Of a DNA stretch of 64,000 bases, positions 36,755-45,634 are shown piece by piece; within the stretch, counting starts at the first letter, position 1, and the number at the start of each line of letters is the position of its first letter. The stretch is from Granulicella sapmiensis (GTDB lineage: Bacteria; Acidobacteriota; Terriglobia; Terriglobales; Acidobacteriaceae). The DNA is taken from the NCBI GenBank assembly GCA_026225395.1, contig JAMFSR010000001.1, positions 62,001 to 126,000 on the forward strand. Reading direction: 5' to 3'. The position numbers and the translations under genes were made by a program. Under the pieces are notes generated by a model, which was given only the letters and a program-made list of their open reading frames with translations, made no database searches and was not told where the DNA came from.

Positions 36755-38209
36755 CTACAACCCACCCCGTGCAATCAAGTTCGCATAAAACTTCGAGCTT
36801 AACTTCGGCGTCCGTTTCTGCGTGTTGAAGTCCACATACGTAATCCCAAACCGCTTGCCGTATCCATCGGCCCACTCGTAGTTATCCAGCAGACTCCAAA
36901 GGAAGTAGCCCTTCACCGGCGCCCCTTCGCTCACGCTTCGTTGCAGCTGCGTCAGGTAGGCGTTCAGATACATCACGCGATCGGTGTCATACACCTGCCC
37001 ATCGGCCGCAACCACATCGTCCGACGAACACCCATTCTCCGTGATGTAGATCTCCTTGATCCCCAGCGTTTCCGCCGCGATCTTCGGCACCCAGTACAGC
37101 GCTTCGGGGCCGATCGTTAGCCATTGGCTCGCCATGTGTGGATACGACGACGGCCGCGGCATAACCTCATATCCTCGCGCATTCGTCGATGCCCGCACCG
37201 GCTCCGCCGTATAGCAGTTGATCCCCTGAAAATCCGTCGGCGCTGCAATCGCCTTCATCTCTTCGGCTGTAAACACCGGCGCATCCGCGCCCAGCTTTTC
37301 GAGATACCCCTCCGTGTACTTGCCCGTATGCATCACCGTCAGGTACGGCGCGTTCTCTTCCACGAACGCCTTCTTCGCCGCAGCGATATGTTCTGGCGCG
37401 TTGTACGCCGGAATCGTAGTCCGCGCATTCTCCGCGCAGCCCACGCGCGCGCCTTTGCCGGCGTTCGCGCGAATCGCCTGCACGGCCAGCCCATGCCCCA
37501 GCACCGCGTGATGCTTGGCCTGCGCCAGCTTCTGCTTGCTCAACTTCAACCCCGGCGCATGCACGCCGCTTCCATATCCAAGGTCGATGAACGAAGCCAT
37601 CTCGTTCATCGTCATCCAATTCTTGATCACATCGCCAAGCTTGCCCGCCGTGTACCCGGCATACTCGGCGAACGCTTTCGACGTCTCCTTGTTCTGCCAT
37701 CCACCCTTGTCTTCAAGCGCCTGCGGCAGGTCCCAGTGATACAACGTGCAGAAAGGCGTAACGCCGGCATTCAGCAGCGCCTCGCAGAAGATGCGGTAGT
37801 GGTCGATGCCCTTCTGATTCGGCTTGCCTGTTCCATCCGGGAAAATTCTCGGCCACGCAATCGAAAACCGGCAAGCCGTGAGCCCCAGCTGCTTCATCAA
37901 CGCAATGTCTTCCGGAAAGCGGTGATAGCTATCGTCAGCTACGTCGCCTGTATCGCCATTCGCCGTCTTGCCCGGTGTATGCGAGAACGTATCCCAGATC
38001 GACACGCCGCGACCATCTTCCTTCGCCGCGCCTTCCACCTGGTACGAAGCCGTGGCCGATCCCCATAGAAACCCAGCCGGGAAGCTTCTGTCCGACCCAC
38101 CGGCCACAGCCTTTGCCGGCTCGGCAATGATCTCTTCCACGGGCAAAGCAGAGCCCGCGGCCAACATCGCCGCGAGTTTGCCAAAGTATCTACGGTTGAA
38201 ACGGATCAT
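36755..38209 (-). CDS. GH1 beta-glucosidase-like enzyme with Tat-type signal
   Basis: This 484-residue family 1 glycosidase has the landmarks FLWGSATASYQVEGA, YHWDLPQALED, LYWVPKIAAETL, the nucleophile E391 in YITENG and WSLLDNYEWADGY. The acid/base glutamate E203 lies in TMNEMASF, where the usual Asn-Glu-Pro is Asn-Glu-Met. The N-terminus MIRFNRRYFGKLAAMLAAGSA carries a twin-arginine-like motif and hydrophobic stretch, so export by Tat is likely. The substrate is probably a beta-glucoside. The gene is not in an obvious operon. Confidence 0.9.
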   Translation of the reverse strand: MIRFNRRYFGKLAAMLAAGSALPVEEIIAEPAKAVAGGSDRSFPAGFLWGSATASYQVEGAAKEDGRGVSIWDTFSHTPGKTANGDTGDVADDSYHRFPEDIALMKQLGLTACRFSIAWPRIFPDGTGKPNQKGIDHYRIFCEALLNAGVTPFCTLYHWDLPQALEDKGGWQNKETSKAFAEYAGYTAGKLGDVIKNWMTMNEMASFIDLGYGSGVHAPGLKLSKQKLAQAKHHAVLGHGLAVQAIRANAGKGARVGCAENARTTIPAYNAPEHIAAAKKAFVEENAPYLTVMHTGKYTEGYLEKLGADAPVFTAEEMKAIAAPTDFQGINCYTAEPVRASTNARGYEVMPRPSSYPHMASQWLTIGPEALYWVPKIAAETLGIKEIYITENGCSSDDVVAADGQVYDTDRVMYLNAYLTQLQRSVSEGAPVKGYFLWSLLDNYEWADGYGKRFGITYVDFNTQKRTPKLSSKFYANLIARGGL

Positions 38210-38279
38210 AGGGAGATATCTTTTCCTTCGATCACCAATCTACCGCATTCAACCGTGCTTTCGCTTCAAGACAAGCGCT

Positions 38280-39173
38280 TTACTTTAGAAACCCTTCGAT
38301 CGCCGCATCCATCTTGTCCGGCTGGTCATACATGATGAAGTGCCGTGACCCATCCACCTTCACCAGCGTCACATTGGGCATTGGTTGATAGCCGTCGCGC
38401 ACCATCGCCTCGTACTTCGCGGGATCAGGCTGCGCTGCGCTTGTATCCACCGCGAAGAGCATAAGCGTCGGCGTCTTGATTTGGGCCACCTCCGGCCGCA
38501 TATCCGTCTCCAGGTCTTCGGCCATCGCGTTGACCATCACGGCACGATCCGTTGCGATGGAAGATGCCGCCACCTTCTTCTGTCCTTCGGGATTCTTCAC
38601 CATCTGTGCCGCCATCATCGGCGCCATCACCGCGAACTGATCCGCGGGCATGCCCAGTAACTGAGCCTTCATGGCTTCTGCCTGTGGCTTCACTGCCTCC
38701 AACGTCGCATCCGGGCTGAAGATCACCGCATAATACGGCAGCGTATCTACGATCACCATCTTCCGCACATCAGCCGGATATTTGTCCGCCAACATCAGCG
38801 CCAGCAGACCACCCAGCGAGTGCCCAATCACCACCGGATGCATCCCGCCGGCGGCGATATACCCATGCAACTCCTCCACGATCGACGCGAGAACCGGCCC
38901 GCTTGCATTGGGCCCCGCAGGCGCGCCTGCGAAGCCGTCCACCTGCACAAGATGCAGACGGTAGTTCGGCCCTAACAGCTTCGCCTCCGCGTCCCAAACG
39001 GCGCGGCCACTGGATAGCCCCGGAACCAGGACCACATCCGGCTTGCCCATAGTGCCAGCATCGACCACCGTAAAGCGTGTAGGCTCAAACCCCGCCGCGT
39101 GCAACGGCCCAACCAGCAACGCAATCCCAGCCAGCAAAAAGAACAACGTAGCGAGCAAACGAACGACCTTCAT
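38280..39173 (-). CDS. Secreted alpha/beta hydrolase
   Basis: This 297-residue protein has a signal peptide (MKVVRLLATLFFLLAGIALLVG) and the alpha/beta-hydrolase elements: oxyanion region VVLVPGLSSG, nucleophile elbow GHSLGG, and catalytic His in GSRHFIMYDQPDK near the C-terminus. The lid region is rich in methionine and alanine. The substrate is unknown, and esterase or lipase activity is inferred from the fold. Confidence 0.85.
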   Translation of the reverse strand: MKVVRLLATLFFLLAGIALLVGPLHAAGFEPTRFTVVDAGTMGKPDVVLVPGLSSGRAVWDAEAKLLGPNYRLHLVQVDGFAGAPAGPNASGPVLASIVEELHGYIAAGGMHPVVIGHSLGGLLALMLADKYPADVRKMVIVDTLPYYAVIFSPDATLEAVKPQAEAMKAQLLGMPADQFAVMAPMMAAQMVKNPEGQKKVAASSIATDRAVMVNAMAEDLETDMRPEVAQIKTPTLMLFAVDTSAAQPDPAKYEAMVRDGYQPMPNVTLVKVDGSRHFIMYDQPDKMDAAIEGFLK

Positions 39174-39213
39174 AGCGACACTCCTTCTTAGTCTGCAACC
39201 TTTGAATGAAACT

Positions 39214-39399
39214 TCAATCCTGACGCCTGCGTTCCGCGAACATCAACCAGACGACGACCGAGAGCGTGAGCAGACTCGCCAGCGTGAACACATGCCGCCA
39301 AGCGCCGCGCTGGAAAAACTCAAGCGCTGTAAACGAAAGCAGCAACGACACAGCATTCAACCTTTGCCGCAACGGTACCGGCCCTCTACGAACACACAT
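39214..39399 (-). CDS. Small putative membrane protein
   Basis: This 61-residue open frame has a basic N-terminus (MCVRRGPVPLRQRL), two hydrophobic segments (about 15-27 and 38-55, FTLASLLTLSVVVWLMFA) and a basic tail ERRRQD. GGAG is only 4 bases from the ATG. It follows the XRE/membrane-protein pair on the same strand. No family was recognised, and it may be spurious. Confidence 0.4.
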   Translation of the reverse strand: MCVRRGPVPLRQRLNAVSLLLSFTALEFFQRGAWRHVFTLASLLTLSVVVWLMFAERRRQD

Positions 39400-39480
39400 A
39401 GCTCTCCATAGCCCTCTCTAAGATGGCTCAATCATCCAGGCACCTTCAGTGCCAAACGTCAGCAACCAATCTGACATTTG

Positions 39481-39672
39481 TCACTCTTCCTCAAACATCT
39501 CCTCGATCCGCTTGCCGAACATCCGCGCCAACCGGAACGCAAGCGGCAGCGATGGATCATACTTTCCCGTCTCAATCGCATTGATGCTCTGCCGCGAAAT
39601 CTCCAGCTTGTCCGCGAGCTCCTGCTGCGACCAGCCCTTCTCGGCGCGCAACACCTTCAGGCGGTTATTCAT
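39481..39672 (-). CDS. XRE-family transcriptional regulator (minimal HTH)
   Basis: This 63-residue single-domain helix-turn-helix protein reads LRAEKGWSQQELADKLEISR then QSINAIETGKYDPSL, typical of the YozG/XRE small regulators. It overlaps the membrane-protein gene by 8 bases; such pairs are common and the membrane partner often modulates the regulator. The palindromes upstream of the pair (40069-40148) are likely its operator. Confidence 0.92.
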   Translation of the reverse strand: MNNRLKVLRAEKGWSQQELADKLEISRQSINAIETGKYDPSLPLAFRLARMFGKRIEEMFEEE

Positions 39673-40072
39673 CCGCGGGCACCCTGTCAGCCACGCGATA
39701 CGACAACTTCGCCGCCAATATCATCAGCGCGAACACAAAGAACTCCGTGAACGGAAACAGTTGCCCCTTCCATCCGAAGATTTTGAGGAACCCGGAGAAC
39801 AGATTCACCATGACCGCGCCGGCCGTGCCCCAAAGCAAGCACCGCACCGCGAGATCGCGCTTGTAGCCGTCTTTCTCCTCACGCAGATACCGCCCCAGCA
39901 ACACCAACACAATGGCGATCGGCAACAACGGCATCGCTGCCAGCAACCAGAGCTCAACACCAGCCGGGTGCGTCCGCAGAGCGATGTAATCCGCTAGAGG
40001 AAACAGTACAAAGTAACTCACCAACACACTCAAACTCGTCTTCTTATACCGCCGCGCCGCAGGACTCAACAT
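39665..40072 (-). CDS. Multi-pass membrane protein paired with the XRE regulator
   Basis: This 135-residue protein has about four TM segments (SVLVSYFVLFPLADYIAL, LLAAMPLLPIAIVLVLLG, CLLWGTAGAVMVNLFSG, FFVFALMILAAKLSY). The start at 40072 is supported by AAGGAG 7 bases upstream; two other ATGs lie 18 and 30 bases further out. It is the first gene of the operon and is preceded by three palindromes. The function is unknown. Confidence 0.75.
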   Translation of the reverse strand: MLSPAARRYKKTSLSVLVSYFVLFPLADYIALRTHPAGVELWLLAAMPLLPIAIVLVLLGRYLREEKDGYKRDLAVRCLLWGTAGAVMVNLFSGFLKIFGWKGQLFPFTEFFVFALMILAAKLSYRVADRVPADE

Positions 40073-40148
40073 GTCAAGTCTCCTTGTCATAATGACAAGC
40101 AAACTTTACGACAAGCTTCCTTGACATGTCAAGCGTCCTTGACATATT
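40069..40148. promoter_or_regulatory. Operator array with CTTGACATGTCAAG-type palindromes
   Basis: CTTGTCAT-A-ATGACAAG (40083-40099) and CTTGACATGTCAAG (40120-40133) are perfect palindromes. Partial copies lie at 40069-40079 and 40138-40147. On the minus strand the second palindrome includes TTGACA with TAAAGT 18 bases on, so the sites overlap a likely promoter. They are the probable binding sites of the XRE regulator at 39481. Confidence 0.65.
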
Positions 40149-40156
40149 TTTTCCTT

Positions 40157-40205
40157 CCACTCCGCACTACTCCGCTTCCTCCGCAAACTTTGCGTCAAAG
40201 CCTTC
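40157..40205 (+). repeat. Dispersed CTTTGCGTCAAAGCC-type leader repeat (copy 1)
   Basis: The sequence cgcttcctccgcaaactttg-cgtcaaagccttcttccc just before pncB resembles the stretch at 45552-45603 before pgm. Both are pyrimidine-rich and end 30-40 bases before an ATG. Confidence 0.4.
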
Positions 40206-40240
40206 TTCCCTTGATACCCTTACCCTGTCCGGAGACATCG

Positions 40241-41566
40241 ATGAACGTCAACTTCGCCGAGCGCGCGCATAACCATAACTGGAAGCTCGATCCCATTGTC
40301 CGCTCGCTGCTCGACACCGACTTCTACAAGTTGCTCATGCTCCAGTTCATCTGGAAGAACTTCCCCGCCACGCCCGTCACCAGCGAGATCCACAACCGCA
40401 CCATCCGCGTGCGCCTCGCAGACCGCATCTCCGCCGCCGCACTCCGCGAGCAGATGGAGCACGTCCGCGGCCTGCGCTTTCTCCGTTCGGAGCTTGTGTG
40501 GCTGGCCGGCAATACTTTCTACGGCGTCAAGCAGATCTTCCAGCCGGCGTTCCTCGAGTGGCTCGAAAACAGCTTCCAACTCTCTGACTACGAAATTTCA
40601 GAACACGACGGTCAGCTCGTTATCCGCTTCTCCGGCCTATGGTCCGAAGTAACAATGTGGGAGGTCTACTCCCTCGCCATTGTCAGCGAGATGAAGACCC
40701 GCTCCGCGCTCGCTGAACTGACCGAGCTCGAACTCGATGTGCTCTACGCCCGTGCCAAAACACGCCTTTGGGACAAGATCGAGCTCCTCCGGCATGTCCC
40801 CGACCTCCGCCTCTCAGACTTTGGCACCCGCCGCCGCCACAGCTTCCTCTGGCAGGAGTACGCCGTCGAAGCTCTGGCCTCCGCGCTCAATCTTCCTGGT
40901 CAAGCCCCGCGGATGTCGGGTACCTCCAATACTGCGCTCGCCTACAAGCACAACCTCGAAGCCATCGGCACCAATGCGCATGAACTTCCCATGGCCATGG
41001 CGGCAATGGCCTCGCGTGGCTCGGACGAAGACCTTCGCCAATCCCAATACGATGTGCTGAAACTCTGGCAGCAGAGCTACGGCGGCGAGCTGCTCATCAT
41101 GCTCCCCGACACCTTCGGCACCAGCCAGTTTCTGCAAGGCGCACCCGACTGGACAGCCAGGTGGACCGGCGAGCGCGTCGACTCCAAAGACCCCTTCGAA
41201 GCCGGCGACGAGTACATCGCCTGGCTCCTCCAGCGCGGCGAAGACCCCCGCAAAAAACGCCTCATCGCCTCCGACGGCCTGGACGTCGACGACATCACCC
41301 GCCTGCACCAGTACTTCAACGGCCGCATACGGTTCTCCGCCGGCTGGGGCACGCTGCTCACCAACGACTTCCGCGACTGCCACCCCCGCGGCGAAGACAC
41401 CTTCGAGCCCATCTCGCTCGTCTGCAAACTCACCAGCGCCGACGGCATCCCCACGGTCAAGCTCTCCGACAACCCCCGCAAATCCACGGGCCCCGTCGAG
41501 CAGATCGCCCGCTACCGCCGCGTCTTCAATTCCCCCGTCCTGGCCGAGACGCCCGTTCTCGTCTAG
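40241..41566 (+). CDS. pncB: Nicotinate phosphoribosyltransferase
   Basis: It makes nicotinate mononucleotide from nicotinate and PRPP in NAD salvage. The 441 residues show RSLLDTDFYKLLMLQF, the FGTRRRHSFLWQ block, MSGTSNTALAYKHNLEAIGTNAHE with the phosphorylatable histidine region, FLGTSQ-like LPDTFGTSQFL and SDGLDVDDITRL. The length is slightly above the usual 400. GGAGA is 5-10 bases upstream of the ATG at 40241. A weak hairpin at 41582-41617 may terminate it. Confidence 0.95.
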   Translation: MNVNFAERAHNHNWKLDPIVRSLLDTDFYKLLMLQFIWKNFPATPVTSEIHNRTIRVRLADRISAAALREQMEHVRGLRFLRSELVWLAGNTFYGVKQIFQPAFLEWLENSFQLSDYEISEHDGQLVIRFSGLWSEVTMWEVYSLAIVSEMKTRSALAELTELELDVLYARAKTRLWDKIELLRHVPDLRLSDFGTRRRHSFLWQEYAVEALASALNLPGQAPRMSGTSNTALAYKHNLEAIGTNAHELPMAMAAMASRGSDEDLRQSQYDVLKLWQQSYGGELLIMLPDTFGTSQFLQGAPDWTARWTGERVDSKDPFEAGDEYIAWLLQRGEDPRKKRLIASDGLDVDDITRLHQYFNGRIRFSAGWGTLLTNDFRDCHPRGEDTFEPISLVCKLTSADGIPTVKLSDNPRKSTGPVEQIARYRRVFNSPVLAETPVLV

Positions 41567-41727
41567 CCCCACGATGTAAGTGTGCGAAGCGCGACCGGCT
41601 TCTTTTACTCTTCGCACGAATCCACGGAACCACTACCCCAAACATCCCGTACTACCACCTACGAAATATTTCGTTGACATAACCACTCGGTCCCTGCACT
41701 GTCCAATTCCAGTCACCGGAGCAAACA

Positions 41728-43032
41728 ATGAAGCTTCCTCTCTGCCTCCTCGCCGCAGCGCTCAGCGTCTCCGCGCAAACCCCAACGCCTTCACCCACGC
41801 TTACGGGCCGCTGGCAGGTCACCGCCGAACTCTTCGGCAGTCCGCGCTATCTCTCGCTCAACTTCGATCAGAAAGGCACCGCGCTCACCGGCGAGTTCAC
41901 CGGCGACAAGCTTACCGGCACCGTCTCGGGCGCCTCTGTCAGCTTCATATCCAAAGACACAGAGGGCAACACCGACGCCTTCACCGGCAAGCTTGAAGAC
42001 GGCACGCTCCGCGGGACATGCACCGAAGTCGACATCACCGATCCCGCGCATCCTCTCGTCTTCCCCATGACGGCCACGCTCATCCCGCCGCTCGAGCACC
42101 CCACACCCCAGCGCCACGATTTCATTCCCACCGTCTTCTATCGCCAGTTCTCGCCCTTCAACAAGCCCGTTCTCACCGTGAACCCGGGCGACACCATCCA
42201 TACCACCACGGTCGACGCCGGCGGCTCCGATGAGTACTCCATCCAGCGCGTCTCCGGCGGCAATCCTGAGACGGGCCCCTTCTACATCAAGGGCGCGAAC
42301 CCTGGCGACACGCTCGTCGTCCACATCGTCCATCTGAAACTGAACCGCGACTGGGCAGGCTCCGACGACAATATCGTCTCGCGCGGCCTCGGCCCGGACC
42401 TCGCCGTAAAATCCAAGGACAACAATAAGTCTGTCCGGTGGCACATCGACCTCGCCGCCGGCACAGCCTCTCCCATCAACTCCGGTGATCATGTCAAGAC
42501 GTTCGCCATCCCACTGCATCCCATGCTCGGTTGCATGGCGACAGCTACGCCACTCGCGATGGCGCCTCCAGGCACCGGCGACTCAGGCTTCTACGGCGGC
42601 AACATGGACTTCAACCAGATCGCCGAAGGGGCCACGATCTACCTTCCCGTCACCAACCCCGGCGCGCTGCTCTACTTCGGCGACGGCCACGCCGCGCAAG
42701 GTGACGGCGAACTCAACGGCAACGCGCTCGAAACCTCGATGGACGTCGAAGTCACCGTCGACGTCATCCCCAACAAGCACATCGGCGACCCACGCGTAGA
42801 AACCGACGACGCCATCATCTCCATGGGCCTCGAAGGTGATCTCAATGAAGCCTTCAGGAGCGCCACTGGCAATATGGCCGACTGGCTCGCCACTGACTAC
42901 AAGCTAACGCCGTCCGAAGTAGCCCAGGTCATCGGCTCCTCCGCCGAGTATCACGTCAGCGAAGTAGCCGACCGCAACGCCGGCATGATCCTCAAGCTGA
43001 AGAAGTCGACCTTAGCAACCCTCGCCAAGTAG
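41728..43032 (+). CDS. Secreted acetamidase/formamidase-family protein
   Basis: This 434-residue protein has a signal peptide (MKLPLCLLAAALSVSAQ). An immunoglobulin-like N-terminal region (about 25-115) precedes an FmdA_AmdA domain with GPFYIKGANPGDTLVVHI, MLGCMATATP, NMDFNQIAEGATIYLPV and YFGDGHAAQGDGELNG. Family members hydrolyse short amides with zinc. Export and the extra N-terminal domain are unusual for the classical cytoplasmic enzymes. GGAG lies before the ATG. A TTGACA at 41674 has no good -10. Confidence 0.88.
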   Translation: MKLPLCLLAAALSVSAQTPTPSPTLTGRWQVTAELFGSPRYLSLNFDQKGTALTGEFTGDKLTGTVSGASVSFISKDTEGNTDAFTGKLEDGTLRGTCTEVDITDPAHPLVFPMTATLIPPLEHPTPQRHDFIPTVFYRQFSPFNKPVLTVNPGDTIHTTTVDAGGSDEYSIQRVSGGNPETGPFYIKGANPGDTLVVHIVHLKLNRDWAGSDDNIVSRGLGPDLAVKSKDNNKSVRWHIDLAAGTASPINSGDHVKTFAIPLHPMLGCMATATPLAMAPPGTGDSGFYGGNMDFNQIAEGATIYLPVTNPGALLYFGDGHAAQGDGELNGNALETSMDVEVTVDVIPNKHIGDPRVETDDAIISMGLEGDLNEAFRSATGNMADWLATDYKLTPSEVAQVIGSSAEYHVSEVADRNAGMILKLKKSTLATLAK

Positions 43033-43135
43033 TTATGCCGATTGCCCAGCCTTGCTGCAGCTTCACAGCGCGGCAGGGCGGGGTATTGCGCAAAGCACGA
43101 CCGCCTTATTCTTGAACCACCGCTATACTTCCTCC

Positions 43136-44110
43136 ATGCACAAGCTTTCGCTCCCCCGCGCCTTCGCCGCTCTCGCTCTCCTCACCACCCTCGCCTCCAC
43201 TCCCGCCTGGGGCTGGGGCCGCGACGGCCACATGATGATCAACCGCCTCGCCGTGCAGTACCTCCCGGCGGACGTCCCCGCCTTCCTCCGCAACGGCAAC
43301 GCGCTCGACACCATCGAGTACCTCGGTCCCGAACCCGACCGGTGGAAGGGCCGCGGTGAGAAAGAGCTCTCCGACACGCAATCCCCCGACCATTTCCTCG
43401 ACTACGAGTGGGCCATTTACGGCGCCACTTCCTGCACCGAAGGCCCCAAGGACTGCGTCGCCGGCTACAAGTTCCCGCGCGAGCGCTACGACTTCATCCG
43501 CGCCTTGTCCGCCGCCCTCCCACAACATCCCGAAATCAAAAGCTTCGAAACAGTCGGCTTCCAACCCTGGCAGGTGGAGGAAGTCTGGGAGCGCCTGAAG
43601 AGCGATCTCCGCGACTACCGTAAGCTCGTCGCCGCCAACCAGGACACCGCGCCCGTCGAAGACGCTATCCTTTTCGACGCCGGCTGGCTCGGCCACTACG
43701 TCGGCGACGGCTCGCAGCCGCTCCACATCACCATCCAGTACAATGGCTGGACCGGCCCCAACCCCAACGGCTATACCACCGAGCATCGCATCCACTCGCT
43801 CTTTGAGAGCATCAACGTCAGCGCCAACGTCAAACCCACAGACGTAGCCCCGCTCGTCGCCGCCACCAAGCCTGTCGATATCACCGACGAGTGGACCCAA
43901 TACTTCACCTACCTCCGCCACACCAGCACACTGGTCGAAAAGACCTACCAGCTCGAAAAGGCCGGAGGCTTCAAAGATGCGGGCACCCCCGACGGCAAAG
44001 CCTTCACCGACGAGCGCCTCGCCGCCGGCGCCATTGAACTCCGCGATCTCATCTACTCCGCCTGGGTCCACTCCGCCGATCCGGTCGAGGAGTACCACGG
44101 ACCGCAGTAG
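43136..44110 (+). CDS. S1/P1-type zinc nuclease, secreted
   Basis: This 324-residue protein has a signal peptide ending near ASTPAWG, after which the mature chain would start WGRDGH. In S1/P1 nucleases the N-terminal Trp and the His at position 6 bind zinc. Further zinc ligands are plausible in DTQSPDHFLDYEW and GWLGHYVGDGSQPLH. The family cuts single-stranded DNA/RNA and 3'-nucleotides. TATACT (43124-43129) is 6 bases before the ATG and no SD is present. Confidence 0.88.
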   Translation: MHKLSLPRAFAALALLTTLASTPAWGWGRDGHMMINRLAVQYLPADVPAFLRNGNALDTIEYLGPEPDRWKGRGEKELSDTQSPDHFLDYEWAIYGATSCTEGPKDCVAGYKFPRERYDFIRALSAALPQHPEIKSFETVGFQPWQVEEVWERLKSDLRDYRKLVAANQDTAPVEDAILFDAGWLGHYVGDGSQPLHITIQYNGWTGPNPNGYTTEHRIHSLFESINVSANVKPTDVAPLVAATKPVDITDEWTQYFTYLRHTSTLVEKTYQLEKAGGFKDAGTPDGKAFTDERLAAGAIELRDLIYSAWVHSADPVEEYHGPQ

Positions 44111-44146
44111 CATCAAGGGCGGCCATTCTGTGAGACCATCTCCCCA

Positions 44147-45550
44147 ATGGCCGCCACCCCCGACCACTCCTCAGACCAATATGAAGACCACCACCTCTCA
44201 CGCCAGCTGACCCTCCGCGATCTGGTCTTCTCGCAGGTCCTCACGGTCGTCGGCAGCTCCTGGGTAGGCCTCGCCGCCGGTCTCGGCCACGCGCAGACAC
44301 TCGTCTGGATCTTCGCCTTCGCCATCTTCTACCTCCCCATGGCCGTCGTGGTCTTCGTCCTCAACCGGGCCCTACCGCTCGAAGGCGGCCTTTACGTCTG
44401 GGCGCGCAAAGCATTCGGCGATACCATCGGCTTCCTCACCGCCTGGAACATCTGGGCTTATGGCCTCGTCGTCATTGCCTTCCTTCTCTCTCAAATCCCG
44501 TCCGAGTTCGCTTTCATGGTCGGCCCATCGGCCGCCTGGATCCCCGACAACCACTACGTCGTCCTGCCCGCGCTCGCCATCCTGCTCACCGCGCTCGCTC
44601 TTACCGCCTTCCGCGGCCTCGCGCTCGGTAAGTGGATCCACAACATCTCCGGCGGTTCCATGATGATGGCCTTCGCGCTCCTCATCCTCGCGCCCTTCTG
44701 GGCCTACGCCCACCACCTGCCCATCAACTACACGCCGTTTGAGCTGCATCTCCCCAAAACCGACCCCACCTCTCTTGCGCTCATCGCCCAAACCCTCTTC
44801 GCCGCCTCAGGCCTCGAGTACATCGCCATCATGGCCGGCGAAGCCAAAGCACCCAGCCGCAACATCGGCCTCTCCATCGTCATCGCCAGCCCGATCATCA
44901 TCGTCATGTTCATCCTCGGCACCGCTTCGGTCCTCGCCTTCCACGAACTCACCGGATCGACCCTCAACTACGTCGCTCCCATCCCGCAGACACTGCGCCT
45001 CGCCTTCGGCAGCAACGTCCTCGGCACCTTCGCCGCACGCTTCGTTATCCTGCTGCTCCAGATCCGCATCTTCGGCGCGGCCAGCTACATCTTCACCGGA
45101 GTCACCCGCCTCCCCATGACAGCCGGCTGGGACCACCTCATCCCCACCTGGTTTTCCCGCCTGCATCCCCGCTACAAAACTCCCACCAACTCCGTCCTGG
45201 TCAGTTCTCTGCTCATCGCTGGCTTCATCGTTCTCGCCAGCGCCGGCAAACATGCCGCCGAGACCTTCAATACCCTCAACAACGCCTCCAACGAGCTCTA
45301 CGTCATCGCCTACCTCGCCATGTTCGCCATCCCCATCCTCGGCGCCAAACTCTTCATCAACCGAGTCCCCTTCTGGGTCGTCTTGCTCAGCGCCCTCGGC
45401 TTCCTCGTCGTCCTCTTCACCTTCCTGCTCAACGCCTACCCTTTTGACGGCACCGACGCCCCCATCCCTTTCGCCATCAAAATCCTCGGCGTCACCGCTC
45501 TCATCAACATCCTTGGCTACGCCTTCTACCGCCTCCGCCGCCCGGTATAA
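44147..45550 (+). CDS. APC-family amino acid permease
   Basis: This 467-residue integral membrane protein has about 12 TM segments. The N-terminal block LTLRDLVFSQVLTVVGSSWVG and the APC motif LEGGLYVWARKAFGD, plus LFAASGLEYIAIMAGEAKAPSRNI (two blocks), are typical of the amino acid-polyamine-organocation superfamily. The substrate cannot be told. It starts 36 bases after the nuclease gene. Confidence 0.9.
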   Translation: MAATPDHSSDQYEDHHLSRQLTLRDLVFSQVLTVVGSSWVGLAAGLGHAQTLVWIFAFAIFYLPMAVVVFVLNRALPLEGGLYVWARKAFGDTIGFLTAWNIWAYGLVVIAFLLSQIPSEFAFMVGPSAAWIPDNHYVVLPALAILLTALALTAFRGLALGKWIHNISGGSMMMAFALLILAPFWAYAHHLPINYTPFELHLPKTDPTSLALIAQTLFAASGLEYIAIMAGEAKAPSRNIGLSIVIASPIIIVMFILGTASVLAFHELTGSTLNYVAPIPQTLRLAFGSNVLGTFAARFVILLLQIRIFGAASYIFTGVTRLPMTAGWDHLIPTWFSRLHPRYKTPTNSVLVSSLLIAGFIVLASAGKHAAETFNTLNNASNELYVIAYLAMFAIPILGAKLFINRVPFWVVLLSALGFLVVLFTFLLNAYPFDGTDAPIPFAIKILGVTALINILGYAFYRLRRPV

Positions 45551-45551
45551 C

Positions 45552-45603
45552 CTCCGCGCCCTTCGCGTTCTTCCTTCGCGACCTTTGCGTTCAAGGCTTT
45601 TGC
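45552..45603 (+). repeat. Dispersed CTTTGCGTTCAAGGC-type leader repeat (copy 2)
   Basis: The sequence contains cgcgacctttgcgttcaagg, similar to copy 1 at 40157-40205. It follows directly on the permease stop and ends about 30 bases before pgm. Confidence 0.4.
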
Positions 45604-45634
45604 TTTCTGCATCCAAGGCCGTATGCTTTCTTCC

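Noticed and set aside
33305..40133. Cross-regulation between the toxin-antitoxin operator and the XRE operator because both contain TTGACAT
   Set aside because: The shared part is mainly the -35-like TTGACA. Palindrome size and spacing differ (9-3-9 versus a compact 14-mer).
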